From contig BCKL01000004.1 of assembly GCA_001600635.1 (NCBI GenBank), positions 724,044 to 788,043 on the forward strand: 64,000 nucleotides of DNA, written 5' to 3'. The notes beneath the pieces are model-generated. The model was not told where the DNA came from and did no database searches. It saw only the letters and a list, made by a program, of their open reading frames with translations. Position numbers and translations under genes: made by a program. This DNA comes from Leucosporidium creatinivorum (Eukaryota; Basidiomycota; Microbotryomycetes; Leucosporidiales; Leucosporidiaceae). Shown in pieces: positions 1 to 11,101 of this stretch (its first letter is position 1; the number at the start of each line of letters is the position of its first letter).

Positions 1-1363
1 TGAGGTGAGCTTACACCTCGCTCTGCTCCGAAGTACGCTGCGAGCAGAGCTGACCCTCCCTTCCCCCCCGCGCCTTTCGTCACCCTCGCCCGTCTCAGCT
101 CGCCCGAACAGACACCATCGCCTCCATCTCACTACAATACGGCATCACCGTTCGTTCACGTCTCTCTTTCTCTCACTGCTGTTAGCTGAACCCCCCTCAC
201 AACAGCCACAAGCCCTGCGCTCCTCCAACCGCCTCTGGCCCTCCGACTCGATCCACCTCCGCAAAACGCTCAACATCCCATTAGACCAATGTCACCTTCC
301 TTCCGCATCCGCTGGATTCGAGAGGATAGTGCGGGAGGATGATGGGAATCTGGTCGTTTGGCAGCGGGGTTCGAACTCGGTCGGCGCCGAGGATGACAAG
401 AAGGAGGAGGCCATCATCTTGAGCCCCAAGGCGAGGAGGCTGGCTAGTGCTAGTGCGTTGGAATTGGGTGTTGAGGGGAGGGATCCGAGTACGGCGGATT
501 TGTTGGGCATTTGGGGCAACGGAGCGGGAGGGGGAGGGCTGAGTGGAGGGAGGAACTCGTTCGACTTGCCTGATGAGCCGAGTCGGTCGCCTGGGCTGGG
601 ACATGGTCGATACGCTACAACAAACGGAGGGTACCACGATATCAAAGGCAAGGGACGGTCCCTCGACTCCCCTGCACTTCCGCCAGCACCAGCAGACGAC
701 GCCGTAGCCAATTACCTCCCCACCACCCACAATCCCTACGCCTCTCCCGGTCCCTCTTCTCCTGCCCCTCTCCTCTCCCTCTCCCCCGCCCCTCCATTAT
801 CAGCACCCCCACCGCTCGACCCCCCACCGGCCGACCTCCAAAAACGCACCCTCACCATCTCCCGCGTGCCCTCCTCCTCTCTCTCCTTTTTCCCCCCCTC
901 TGCCTCTACCTCACACTCCAACCCCTCCTCCGCGAGATCAAGCATCTCAGAAGACGATTACCGCCCCCCGAACAGCAGCAGGAAAGGATCCTTCTTCGGC
1001 CCGCTGGCCAACTCCCTTGCTCGGCTCAACCTGCCGCTCGGTCCAGGGTCGGGGGCGGAGGGACGGCAGAAGGGAGGGTTAGGGAGTTGGAGCACGCAGG
1101 GGAGTACGAGGAACTCCAGCTCGAGCTCGTTGGAGGTGCCGTGGAGTAGGAGGTGGGATTTGAGCTACTTTGGAGGGGAGGAGGAGGAGGCGGCGGGTGC
1201 GGCTGCTGGTGGGGGGATGGGGATGCAGGGGGTGGAGAGCTGGAGGGGACTTGATGGGGGAAGTACGTCGGGAGGGGTGAGTAGGAAGAGTAGTGCGAGT
1301 GGGAGGAGTGGGGGGAGGACACCGAAACAGGGTTCGGGCTCGGCGATGGGGAAGGAGGCATAA
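1..1363 (+). CDS. LysM-domain protein, 3' part
   Basis: The gene is cut by the left window edge; position 1 appears to lie in an intron. Exons read: 112..149, 206..1363 (stop 1361-1363). Splicing 149 to 206 joins TIASISLQYGIT to PQALRSSNRLW and then DSIHLRKTLNIPL. This is a clear LysM fold signature of the intracellular LYSMD1/2 type, with the usual order of an aliphatic helix, a SNRLW turn and an SIHLRKTL strand. About 350 residues follow that are rich in Ser, Pro and Gly and look disordered. No enzyme domain is visible. LysM modules bind N-acetylglucosamine polymers; in this eukaryotic subfamily the ligand is not settled. The 201-base 5' stretch that also reads open is non-coding under this model. 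The domain is solid; the function is not assigned. Confidence 0.75.
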   Translation, partial: EVSLHLALLRSTLRAELTLPSPPRLSSPSPVSARPNRHHRLHLTTIRHHRSFTSLFLSLLLAEPPSQQPQALRSSNRLWPSDSIHLRKTLNIPLDQCHLPSASAGFERIVREDDGNLVVWQRGSNSVGAEDDKKEEAIILSPKARRLASASALELGVEGRDPSTADLLGIWGNGAGGGGLSGGRNSFDLPDEPSRSPGLGHGRYATTNGGYHDIKGKGRSLDSPALPPAPADDAVANYLPTTHNPYASPGPSSPAPLLSLSPAPPLSAPPPLDPPPADLQKRTLTISRVPSSSLSFFPPSASTSHSNPSSARSSISEDDYRPPNSSRKGSFFGPLANSLARLNLPLGPGSGAEGRQKGGLGSWSTQGSTRNSSSSSLEVPWSRRWDLSYFGGEEEEAAGAAAGGGMGMQGVESWRGLDGGSTSGGVSRKSSASGRSGGRTPKQGSGSAMGKEA

Positions 1364-1729
1364 CTCAGTCGGTGAAGTTGGGAGCAGTGAGCAGTCAGAT
1401 AGAAAGGGAAAATTGCAGTGCATCCCTTGTTGTATAGCATCTCAGCTAGACTCTTCGACAGCAGGAGCGGATTGAGGGGATCAGTCGACTTGAGCTCGTC
1501 GTTCGAGATGGGTTGCCCTCTTCCCCTTCCCTCCACTCGTCGCTCGCTCGCTCGTCTCTGGCAGACTCGGCTCATCCCTTTGTTCACTCGCTAGTCGCCC
1601 CCTCTCCTCAGCTACAGCACACCCTACCAGCCCCGGCGGCTGCACCTCACTCGCTCGCTCAGCGCCCTCCTCATCTTACAGCGCCTCACTCGCTCTCGGC
1701 CCTCGCCTCAGCGCTCAGCGCCAGCAGCG
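1364..1729. other. intergenic, pyrimidine-rich leader
   Basis: No gene is seen. The second half is CT-rich with repeated CTCGCTCG words and probably forms the promoter and 5' leader of the small secreted-protein gene starting at 1730. Confidence 0.5.
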
Positions 1730-2223
1730 ATGACCCGCCTCTTCACTACCTTCACTACTCTCTTCACTCTCCTCCTCCTCCTCCTCTGCTGCACCATCTC
1801 GACGGCCGCTCCTCTCCCCCTCATCGCCCGCTCGCCCGTCAACGCCAACGCCAACGGAGGAGATCAGGGAGTGAAGAGAGGAAGCATGTGGAAGCGCGCT
1901 GAGTGCTGGTACGTGGGCACGTTCTTCAAGGTGTACGTTTCTACCCCTGCTCTGCTCTCTCTGCTGTTCTCCCCCGCTAACCCTGTCCTCGCCGCCTCTC
2001 CTCTCCTCTCCTCTCCTGCTTCTCGCTCCCTTGTGGACACCCGTAACGACCCCAAAGTATCAACTGCAACGCCCCCGCCAACTCCACCGTCATCCCCTAC
2101 GCTCCCATCGTCACCTCCTCCTCCTCCTCCGTTCCCTCGAGCTCGGCGACAATTCAGGCGACTCAGACGGCGAGCACGGTCGTCGCTTCTGGAGGTGCTG
2201 GAGCTGGAGCGGGAGGGAAGTGA
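1730..2223 (+). CDS. small secreted protein, unknown function
   Basis: Model: join(1730..1932,2058..2223), 122 residues. The start is followed by a hydrophobic stretch (about residues 5-25, LFTLLLLLLCC) ending in a Ser-Thr-Ala-Ala region, which is a convincing signal peptide. The donor GTACGT at 1933 and the acceptor after CCCAAAG at 2057 give the phase that joins CWYVGTFFK to VINCNAPANSTV. The other two frames downstream are low-complexity and were rejected. The mature chain has a few Cys residues, one N-glycosylation site (NST) and a Ser/Thr-rich tail ending in Gly-Ala repeats. No hydrophobic GPI tail follows, so it is probably secreted rather than anchored. The family is not recognised. 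Confidence 0.6.
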
Positions 2224-2936
2224 GCTATGAAATAGTGAGTAGGAGGAGCAGGGAGTAAGAGGAAGGAAGGAGGGCGAGCTGGACTCGCTCTCGCCGAGGA
2301 GGAAGGGAGGGAGGGAGGAAGCTGCTGGGCGGTTCGACGGGAAGGGAGCTGGACTCCCTCAGTGAGTGCATGCTATGCTATGGACGCTTTGCTTGACTTA
2401 TGGGCGTCGTAGACTAGCTGAGAGAGAGCGACATGGGAGAAAGTGAGCTGCGAAGACGGGCGCCGGGCGCCGAGCGCCGAGCGCCGGGGGCTGGGCTTGC
2501 TCGTTTCGGAGGCTTCCTTGGTAGTGAGAGCCAAGGAAAGAGCGCAGACGGTCTCAGAGAATGGTTAAGACGAGGGTACAGGTCGAGATGGAGCATCTCG
2601 AGCGTTGCTGACGGAGCTCTCGCTCGTCGCCTGCGAAGCGCTATCGCCGAGCTCGACCTTTAGTCGTCTGCGAGAGCTCCAGATGGGTTAGTAGGGCTTC
2701 AGAGGACGTCTAGATTCCCTCTGTACCGCATTACTCGCTCGCCTTGAATGACAACCCGACACCCTCTCCGAGGACAAGGGGGCGACGGCTTGTTTCGCCT
2801 CTTGCTCTCCTCCCGCATCTTGCTCTCGCTTCGCTTCTCGTCGCCTACCGCCACCGACAGCTCTCGAGGAATTACAGGAAAGCTCAGCACACGCTCTACA
2901 CTCCTACTACACCTCGTTCACCTCCCCGAACTTGAG
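2224..2936. repeat. 5' flank of MYND unit A (duplicated)
   Basis: No gene is seen. From about 2630 to 2900 the sequence is clearly homologous to the reverse complement of about 35.35-35.05 kb, the 5' flank of MYND gene C. Shared landmarks are the segment around CATCGCCGAGCTCGACCTT, the block ACACCCTCTCCGAGGACAAG and the run GCACACGCTCTACAC just before the start codon. The duplication therefore carried the promoter/leader as well as the gene. Confidence 0.7.
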
Positions 2937-4206
2937 ATGGACCCCGAGATCGCTGCTCGCCTGCCCACGGACGGCAACTACGCTCTCTGTCATGGATGCC
3001 TCAAAGGGGTCGGACCAGGGACACCATTACATGTCAAGGTGTGCTCGGGCTGTCGCCATGCTACCTAGTCAGTCGACGCTGGCGCTTCTCGCGAGGAGCT
3101 GATCGCTGAACGCCGCCTCGTCACATCTGCACAGCTGCTCGTCCGAGTGTCAGCACGCCCACTGGCGCACTCATCGGTCGATGTGTAACACGGCGAAGAA
3201 GCTTGCGGAAGCTGATCAGCTTTCCGCCATGTCCAACCCCACCGCCTCGGCGATGATGGGCGAGGTCGATATCTACTGGAACGCCATCATGGACGAAGCT
3301 TGCATTCTCGCCATGCGCTCAGCTTTCCGCGTGGGCAAGCCTGACGACCTCACCAGGACTCGCATGCTCATGGGACTCTCGCCCCGAAACGATCCGCCAA
3401 CGCTTCACCATCGACACAGCCTACGTCGCGCCCTTCAATCACTTGGACAACATCAACATGGGCGACATGCCGACCCCCAACAACCCCAAGTTCGCCTCGC
3501 TCTTCGAGGCGCAGCGCAAGGGCAACTCGGCGATGGGCTTTGTGAGGATTGTGGCTGGTGATGTCAAGACCGGGGAGGTCTACATGCCTCGTGAGCTGTC
3601 TCCCTTTCCATCGAGGCGTCTGCATGGTGTCGTGTCGAGGTGCAGACACAGCTCGCTGACGGCTCACGTCTCGGGGCTCGGCGCTCTCGGCAGCGGTCGG
3701 GAGGATGCAGGGCCTGCAGCTCGCTCTGTTCGAGTTCATGCACCCATCAGAGATGAAGCTCAACGCGCCATGGGAGGCCACGCTCAGACAGGCCGTCAAG
3801 ATGCCGAAGCCCTACACGCAGAAAGGGCTCGCCATCATGGACTTGGTGAGGAGCGAGTCGAAGGAGCAACTCCGCAATGTCATCGCCAAGGATGTCAAGC
3901 CCAGATTGACACCCATGGGACTTGACCTGTTGACGGAGATCGTAAGCTTTCGCGACGAGTCGAGGAACTCGGCGATTGGCTGACCAAGCCCGAGCCGCTC
4001 ACTCCTCGCAGCAACTCGAAGCATACTCGTTCGACCCAGCGCAGAAATCAGCTGCTCACGCCGCGACTCTACGGATCGTTCAGGTATCGCAGCTCGCAGA
4101 CTCGACGTCGTTGCTATCGCTGACCTTCTTGAGTCTCCAGCAACTCACTCCTGCCCTGCGTACCATGCTGCTCGAGTCTGTGTGCGTCAATCAGGCCTAT
4201 TTCTGA
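2937..4206 (+). pseudogene. MYND zinc-finger protein, copy A (frame disrupted)
   Basis: Exons by comparison with copy C: 2937..3067, 3135..3590, 3694..3941, 4012..4083, 4141..4206. The N-terminus holds a complete zf-MYND: CHGC, CSGC, then YC-SSEC across the first intron, HAHWRTH and a final C. Downstream are the family blocks ILAMRSAFR, PETIRQRFTID and IMDLVRSES. Near 3370 the frame changes. Copy C has LILGVSW between the matching blocks, whereas copy A goes from CTC-A directly to TGG. This fits a deletion of about 14 bases. Everything after it continues open in the shifted frame and splices in phase to a stop at 4204-4206, so the lesion may be recent. MYND fingers bind proline-rich peptides; the role of this family is unknown. 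It could still make a truncated protein. Confidence 0.65.
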
Positions 4207-4895
4207 TGTAGATACGCTGACTCGCGCTCGTCTCCAGTGGTGAAGCAGCCCACAAAAGCGGGTAGTAGGGCACCGAGCTTTCGCGACGTCAGCTCCTCAC
4301 CGCTCGGCGTGGTTCGTGATGGCGCGTGTAGTTTTCATGGAACGCAGCCTCGTACATGTAGAGATTTCTTGGCGTGGACACGACTCTAGGCGCTGGCGGG
4401 AGCGCCGCTGGAGCTGGACGTCAAGCAAGCCTTTCGCCGAGCCCCGAGCGCCGAACACCTCGCTTTACTTTCGCTTGGTCGCCGTCTCGTTAGGTTGACG
4501 AGGTGCTCGCGAGTCGACTTCATTCTCATCGCTCGGATGCAGGAGCTGAGAGCCGCGGGAGAGCGTCGGGCTTCCACAAACGCTCTTCCTGAACGCCTCA
4601 GGGGCATCGCCGAGCCGGACCTCTCCTGGCGTCTGCGAGCTACAGGGAATTCAAACAGGCGATAGGTACACCATTGAGCAAGTTTTGTGCTTATTGAACC
4701 ACTCTGATGTAGCAACGAGAACAACTCGAAAGCTCGCTTCGTTTCTTGCTGTCCATCCTCAGCCTCGCTCGTCTCGCTCCTCGACCTTACCGCCAGCTGC
4801 AAGGGAGCATAGGACAGCGCCTACAGCTTCCAATCGACTACACCACATCAGCCCGTTACCTCCAGCCTTTCTCTCGCGCCTCTCTCAGCTCAACC
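4207..4895. other. spacer between MYND copies A and B
   Basis: No gene is seen. The last 150 bases are weakly similar to the 5' flank of copy D (41.15-41.32 kb), so they probably hold the promoter and leader of copy B. Confidence 0.4.
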
Positions 4896-6034
4896 ATGAC
4901 GGATTCGAGATTCGACTCCCAAGTCGTTGACCGGTGCTCGACATGCCAGAAGGACCTGGAGAAGGGTGCCCAGCTGCTCTGCAGTCGCTGCAAGACGAGC
5001 TTCTACTGAGTCGCATTTCTTTGCTCGCGACTGAGGACGTGACCTCATCGTCTCGCTCTTCACACAGCTGTTCGAAGGAGTGCCAGGTAGATCTCGTCGA
5101 AGTCCTGGGGGCAGAATGTTAGGACTCACGCGCCACTTCACCCACAGGTGCAAGACTGGCCTCAGCACAAGGGCCCTTGCCGGACCCTTCAAGCGCGAGC
5201 TCAGCATATCGAAGAGCACAGTCTCAAGGGTCCCGAGACGACCAACATGCTTCGGGATCTCGATACGTACCGAGCAACCTACTTCCTCAACTACCTCGTG
5301 GGAGTCGCCTTCCGCTCCGCCTTCCGCCTCGGTCGAAATCCCGACCTCCTCAACACCCACTTTTTGCGCTCGGGCTTTCTCTATGACCCCGAGCCTACCG
5401 ACGTCAACAAGCGATTCCGATTTATGGACGCTGGGGTAGTGTCATTTGAGGAGGCCATCGCGAGGAGCAACGACCCGCGCGCTCGCGCCGAGTTGGAGCA
5501 AGGGTTCGAGACGGCCAAGAATCGGGATCTGAAAGCTCACCCCGAGTATCAGAAGGGCTACACGTTTGGCGCTTGTCAGTTCACGGCTCGCCATGTCCGC
5601 ACGGGCAAGGCGTGCTACATCTGTGAGCCGTTTCGCTCGGCTCAGCCGAAGCGTTCGAGAGCTGACCTTCCTTCGCATACTCAGTCACTTCCAACTTTGC
5701 CGTCGAGACCGGCAACGACCCTGTACCCTTCGCCGACGTGCCCATCAACAACAATTGGCTCGCAACTCTCAAGCAGGCCCTCTCGGACCCGCCTCGGACA
5801 TCTCAACAGCTAATGATCCTCGACTGGGAAGCTAGTATGGGGAAAGTGAGAGCGCATGCGATTGTTCGGGAGCTAGCAGCTAAGCAGCAACAAGAGTGGG
5901 CCGACAATTCTGATGCGGTGAGTTGCTACAAATCGAGCGTACTGCTCGGCGATGAGCTTGGCTGAGACCTCCCTCCGCAGCCTCGTCCTGCTCGTACACC
6001 GCAGCAGCTATACAGGGATCGACGCTTGTACTGA
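4896..6034 (+). pseudogene. MYND zinc-finger protein, copy B (abnormal first splice donor)
   Basis: Exons that match copy D one to one: 4896..5005, 5068..5086, 5148..5622, 5685..5917, 5981..6034 (296 codons). The finger reads CSTC, CSRC, Y-CSKEC, H, C. The downstream blocks VAFRSAFRLGR, RHVRTGK and NNNWLATLKQAL match copy D. Every phase is preserved, and exons 2, 4 and 5 have the same lengths as in D. The exception is the first donor: copy D has TTCTA/GTGAGT, while copy B has TTCTA/CTGAGT, so the invariant GT is CT. Reading through gives Tyr then stop inside the zinc finger. Either this copy is not spliced normally or it is a young pseudogene. It has the same unknown role as its paralogues. 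Confidence 0.6.
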
Positions 6035-8320
6035 AGTGAGTACTTCGTTCGATTGTATCGCAGTAACGAGCTCACTCTTCCCTCGTCGATAGGGCGTCGG
6101 CTTCCTTCCCTCCAACTTGGCTCCCGCTTTCTCACACCTCGGACTGAGCAAACATAGACATCACACTCTTCTAGAACTTTCTTATCACCTGCACTCAAGC
6201 TGCAGCTGGAAACAAGCTTGCCTCGTTGTAGACTTGGCCGAACGAGAGACGACTTCGCGAGCGGCTCGAGAGCGGGGAGGAAGAGAAGAGAGCTGAGAAG
6301 AGTAGGCGGCAGAGCTGTGAAGATCCGAGCGAAAAAGGCTCGTTTCCCCCCCTCACTCGACGGGCGCGGACAGGCAAGCAGCAAGCTCACGCGAGAGCAT
6401 CGCCGAACCTTTCCCTCCTCTCCCGCCTCTCTCGCTCTTCGACCATTGCCTCACCCACCACACACGTACATCTTCTCCTACTCGACCCACTCCTACCGCT
6501 GCACGTTCGAACCCACTCTTCACGCTCAACACAAAGTTGACCTCCGGCGTTAAGGAAGCGAGCGGCTAAGGCCTGGCCCAGCAGCTCGGTCGAGATGGGC
6601 AGCTGGGTGGGTTCGTAGGTTGCAGATCGTCCTGTGGCCGTTTGGGCGTGGTGCGGCTGTAGGGTGGTAGGTGTACAGAAGTTGAGCGCAGCTGTGTGCT
6701 AGTGGTCTCGCTGCAGGAGGCAGGCGAGACGAAAGCCATCGCCGAAAGCTCGTCGAGAGGCGGGAGATGAACACGCGGTGCTGCCAGCGCAAGCGAAGCC
6801 TGAACTCGAGCTGGAGAAAGAGAAAGTCGCGCTGTACAGCTGCCGAGCATTCACGCCCTCCCAGCCCGCCTGCAGACCCGTCCAGCCCGCTTCTCGGCGG
6901 TGGAGCAATTTCTTCGTCGACAGTCAAGAAAGCAGATGGGGAAACAAAGGGGGACCGGGAGAGTTGACCAGGACTCTTCCGCTAATTTGTGATATGTGAC
7001 AAGCCCGATTGTGCCCTCCGACTCCAGGCGAAGGGTGTGGCAAAAGGCCAATCGCCGTTCGGGACCTGCTCGGCGCAGTTCTACGAGGCTCCCAGATCCT
7101 CAAGAGCAGGTGCATGGACGCTGCACCACGTCAGCTGTGTTTTCTGCACCGCATGGTGTCCCCTTCTGTCGTCGCACATCTGCGAAGGAGCCGTAGGCCG
7201 CTCGACCCACCTCCTTCCTTCGCGAGCGCCGAGCAGGTCGTGAAAACTCGAGATCGTCGACTGTGCAACCTCGCTCGGAAGGTGACGACCATCCACCTGA
7301 CTTCGACATACCGATCTCGCTCCCTGGCAACGCGAAACAGTCGGCTTCAGCCACCCGTTCAGCGCTCGGTGCGCCGACTGCCTCGAAAAAAAAGGCGGGC
7401 GAAAGGATTTGAGGGAAGGCTCCGGAGACACGGAAGCGAGGAGGGAAGATGTCCTTGCACCCTTGGGTTTCGAACGTTCCGCCAGCAGTGAGAACCTCCT
7501 GGGACGGGACGGAGAGCGTCGGCTGCAGGTTCTCGGTGCAGGAGCGGTCGCCCGGTGAAGCTGGCGAGCAACTTCCTTTTGCAAGGTACGTTTCGAGAGC
7601 CACCTTCGGGCTTGCCCTACCGCCGAGTAAGCTCTCGCGTGGATGCTCGATTGGTAGCTTAACTAGGCGGGATATAAAAGTAGGCGAGGCAGTTGGCTCG
7701 GCGCTGGCTTTCAGTCTACGGCGCTGGCACTGGAGCGAGCAAGGGTTATTGCACTACATGAAAACCATGTTGAAGGAACTCGCACGAGTCTAGGTTGTGA
7801 GCTGCAGGGTGTGCTCCAGGTGTGGCCTCGACTCGACAGGGCGGGCAGAGCGAGCAAAGGTCTCGACCGAATCGCCGACCGCCCCCGCCTTCGCTCTCGC
7901 CTCACTTGCTCTGGGACAGCCTGTCAGATCCTTCTTGCTCCGACCACATCGCATCGTCTGCAGCATTTTTGGCGCCCGCTCGCCTGCCTGCCTGTAGCTT
8001 AACAGCCTCAGCGCCCGCCTTTCTTGGCTCGATCTCCGACCTCCCACGGCCGCAAGCTCCACCTTCCGGTCGCATCGAAAGCCATCGTTCTTGTGATTCT
8101 GCACCTCAAGGCTCGCTTTGACTGGCTGTACATCGACAGTTTTACACGCTACTGCACCCCCGCCAGCAGCCCTCAGCCCTTCAGCCTCAGCCTCACGCAG
8201 CTGCCTTTCCTCCCCTCCCACTCCCCACTTCGCTTCGCTCCCTTTATCGACGGCGCCCGTCCTCTCTGAGCCATCTCCGTCGACGCCGCTCGCTCCAGCG
8301 CAGCTTCGCTACAACCAGGG
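6035..8320. other. 2.3-kb gene-poor region
   Basis: From 6195 to about 6460 the DNA is homologous to 42.63-42.90 kb, the 3' flank of MYND copy D; a shared landmark is GAGACGACTTCGCGAGCGGC. From 6.5 to 7.7 kb many short overlapping open frames occur on both strands. None shows a known domain or convincing splicing, so I call no gene. A TATA-like GGGATATAAAAGT lies near 7670, followed by CT-rich leader-like DNA that runs up to the homeobox gene. Confidence 0.5.
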
Positions 8321-10698
8321 ATGAACCAGGTGTCCCCCAGCCAACGTGAGTGCCCTTGCACCGAGATGAAACGGCAGACGAGGTAGCAGCGACCGACGGC
8401 GCGGCCCTGTCAACAGCGAGCGGTTCGCCTCGGGAACGGCTTCGAGCACGAGCTGACCAGGTTGAACTGCTGCAGACTACGACATGTCACCAACAAGATT
8501 ACAAGGCAACTCGCTACATGCTTCGCCTCACCTCCTACCCCTTCCTCCACCCGCTTTCTCTCGTCACTCGTCGCAGTCGGACGCCTCGGATGCCTCCGAG
8601 TCGAACCCGGCGCACCACAACGCTCGGGCGGGCTTGGGAGAGCTCTCAAATCAGCCCAACATGCTCGCCTTCCAGGTGCAGCCCGCAGGGACCTACGGCG
8701 TGCAGCAGCCATCGCCGAGCGCCGCAAGCGACGGTTCGCGCCAGTCTCGAGGTTCGCTCGTGCAGAGCAATGAGGACGGACAGAACTCGGGCTCGGGAGG
8801 CGATGGCGACAACAGTGCAGATTTCACCCAGACCTTCTACGATCCCTTCCGGTGAGTTTCTGCGCCTCAGCTTCCCCTTTAACCCCCCGGTTCCGAGCTC
8901 ACGCGCTTCTCCCTTCGCCAGGATCAAGCACCGTCGCAGGACGTCGCCCAACCAGCTCAAGATCCTCGAGTACCACTTTGAGCACAATCCCAAGCCCGAC
9001 GTGACTTTAAGGAAGGCGCTGTCAGAGCAACTCGACATGACGCCGCGAGAGGTGCAGGTCTGGGTGAGTTGCCGCTTTGCGATAATTCGCCTTGCGCGCG
9101 ACGACTGGGAGGAGAGCATTCGCTGACCTTCTCACCCTTCTCTGCGTCCACTACAGTTTCAGAACCGCCGAGCCAAGACCAAGAAACTGCGCGAGAAGGC
9201 GGAGAAGGAGGCGGGCTTCCTCAACGCCGAAGACTCGAACCTCGGCGGACGCCCATTGCTCGACAATGGCTTCGGCGGGGCTCCTCGATCCTCGCTCGGC
9301 GGTATGGACCCACACCAGCAATATGGCGGCCGCACCGATGCTCCCCTTCCCGCTCTGCCAGCCCTCCCGCCGAATCTGCAAGGGCCCGGCGCCGACTACC
9401 TCGCTTTGCGCCGTGGAAGCTCGCCTGCCGTCCTCAGCTCGGGTCTCGTAAGACCAAACGGTAGCGCATACTACGAACCACCACCAATGCACCGCGGCCA
9501 CAACGTCTACGCTCCTCCACACCAGCCTCAGCAGCCCTCCTTCTACGCCGCTCACCCCAACCTCCCTTCCGCTCCTCCCGCTCCCACCAATGTCTACCCT
9601 AGTCCCATGTCCGTCTCGGCATCGGGTCTTTCGACTCCTTCGCCCAACGAGCTACAGCAGTCGCCATTCGAGTACCTCCACCAGTCGCCCACGAGTCGAA
9701 ACGGCGAGGACAACCGAGGAGGCAGGCGCTTCAGTCTTCCCGCCTACAACAGCAACTACGCGGTCGTACCAGCAGGAGACTCGTCCATGATGCACCAGCA
9801 GCCACCCCAGCAGCAGCAGCAGCAGTTCCCCCTTCCCCAGCAGAACTTCGGAACCACCTCCTACGCCTCGCCGCCTCTCGACGTCCAGTCTCTCCTCACC
9901 GAGATGAACTTTGCGCCCATCGAGGGCTACGATGCACCTCGTGAGGAGGGCTACTCTCCTCCCTCGAGCGGCGAGGAGCTGCCTGCCGACTACGGCGCTT
10001 CCTCCTTCCCCGGCTCGGCTCTCCCTCCCACCACCAACGGCCAGCAAGCCTTCCCCCTCAGCCAATACACGTTTGGCGGTCCCTCCTCCACCTCCTTCGG
10101 GCCTACTCCTCCCTTCGAGAACCTCGCGCAAGGTGGACCTCCCCCCATCTCAGCACAAGGCATGTACAACCTCAACGAACGGCGAGCGAGCTGTCCCGCG
10201 GGCTTCATTCCCACGTTCGACCACCTCGCCCTCTCTTCGCCTACTACCTCTGCAGCTCAATACCCTCCAGTCTACGACGCCTCGCCTCTCGCTCTACCCC
10301 AGCAACTCCCCCTCCAGCAGCCGCCACCCATGAACCTCCAGCGCCGACACTCGCTCGCCCCGACCTCTCCTTCCTACATCTCCACCTCGCCTTCCTCGGG
10401 CGGCTTCTTCCACCCTCAGATGCACAACAATAACGCTCGACGAGGATCCACGTCTTCCGCTCTGGGCACCATCAACGAGTCGCTCGGAGGAGGCGGCCAG
10501 CTGAACGACCCCAGTCGCTCGGCGAGAAGGGTTCGGAGCCAGAGGGAGTTGGTCGGCCCTTACGCCAACCCCAGGCGGTCTCCTCAGCCCAATCCGGAGC
10601 GGCGAGATAGCTTCACGGCTCCTGGACCTGGACAGGCAGAGTGGGAGGGGCAGCAGAACCAGCAGGGGCAGATGGTCGACCCCTTCGTGATGGCTTGA
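8321..10698 (+). CDS. homeodomain transcription factor
   Basis: Model: join(8321..8345,8476..8851,8922..9063,9157..10698), 694 residues. The homeodomain lies at about residues 134-195. It runs from RIKHRRRTSPNQ through LKILEYHFEHNPKP and ends in VQVWFQNRRAKTKK. The last intron falls exactly between the W and FQNRR of recognition helix 3. The NPKP/TPR spacing resembles fungal Pho2/Hoy1-type homeodomains rather than TALE or mating-type HD1 proteins. The remaining 500 residues are low-complexity: Ser/Pro-rich, a QQ-rich tract near residues 355-375, and repeated RRxS basic patches (RRGS, RRFS, RRAS, RRHS) that look like PKA-type sites. It should act in the nucleus as a DNA-binding regulator; targets cannot be read from the sequence. 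All introns contain GCTGACC-type branch sites. The start is the first in-frame ATG of exon 1. Confidence 0.85.
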
Positions 10699-11101
10699 GA
10701 CGACGTAGCGTAGCAGCTTATATCCCCCCCTTCCACTCCCTTTCGCATGGTCTTCATTCTCGCATCTCTTCCTCCCACTCGTTTTACATACGTATCTGTT
10801 GTAGTGCTCCCCTTCGCAATGAGGTCCTTCATCGTTCGCTTCGAGTTGCGCCGAGAGTCGAGGACCGGAAATCGAGAGCAAGTGGCCAGACTCCTGAGCA
10901 CAGCGAGACAGACCAGTCCCGTATCACAGGAGCCGCAGAGACTCGCGCCTCGCCCTTCAGCTCTCTCCCTAGCAGACTCAATGGACCTCAGCCGTAGCTA
11001 GCTCCCCCCTTCTCTCATCTCAGGCGAATCGGGACGACGAATGACGGTAGATGAGTCCATGGGCTTGCACTGCATTTTGTTACAGACGGGTATAGATGTT
11101 T
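10699..11101. other. convergent intergenic region
   Basis: This lies between the 3' ends of the homeobox gene and ARPC4 and should hold both polyadenylation regions. No further gene is seen. Confidence 0.5.

Noticed and set aside
5-111. 5' part of a 452-codon open frame beginning at position 5
   Set aside because: It is read through two introns; the LysM domain is only restored by splicing 149 to 206, so the apparent N-terminus is artefactual.
366-376. GGTTCGAAC, a possible tRNA T-loop
   Set aside because: Inside coding sequence with no matching acceptor or anticodon stems.
281-1587. Several antisense open frames over the LysM gene and its 3' flank
   Set aside because: GC-rich coding DNA gives long antisense frames; composition is Pro/Ser/Arg-biased and no domain is present.
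6550-7603. Cluster of overlapping 60-170 codon frames on both strands
   Set aside because: No domain, no plausible splice chain, and frames overlap on all strands.
9652-10131. 159-codon minus-strand frame
   Set aside because: Antisense shadow of the homeobox gene; a Leu run derives from the sense Gln tract.
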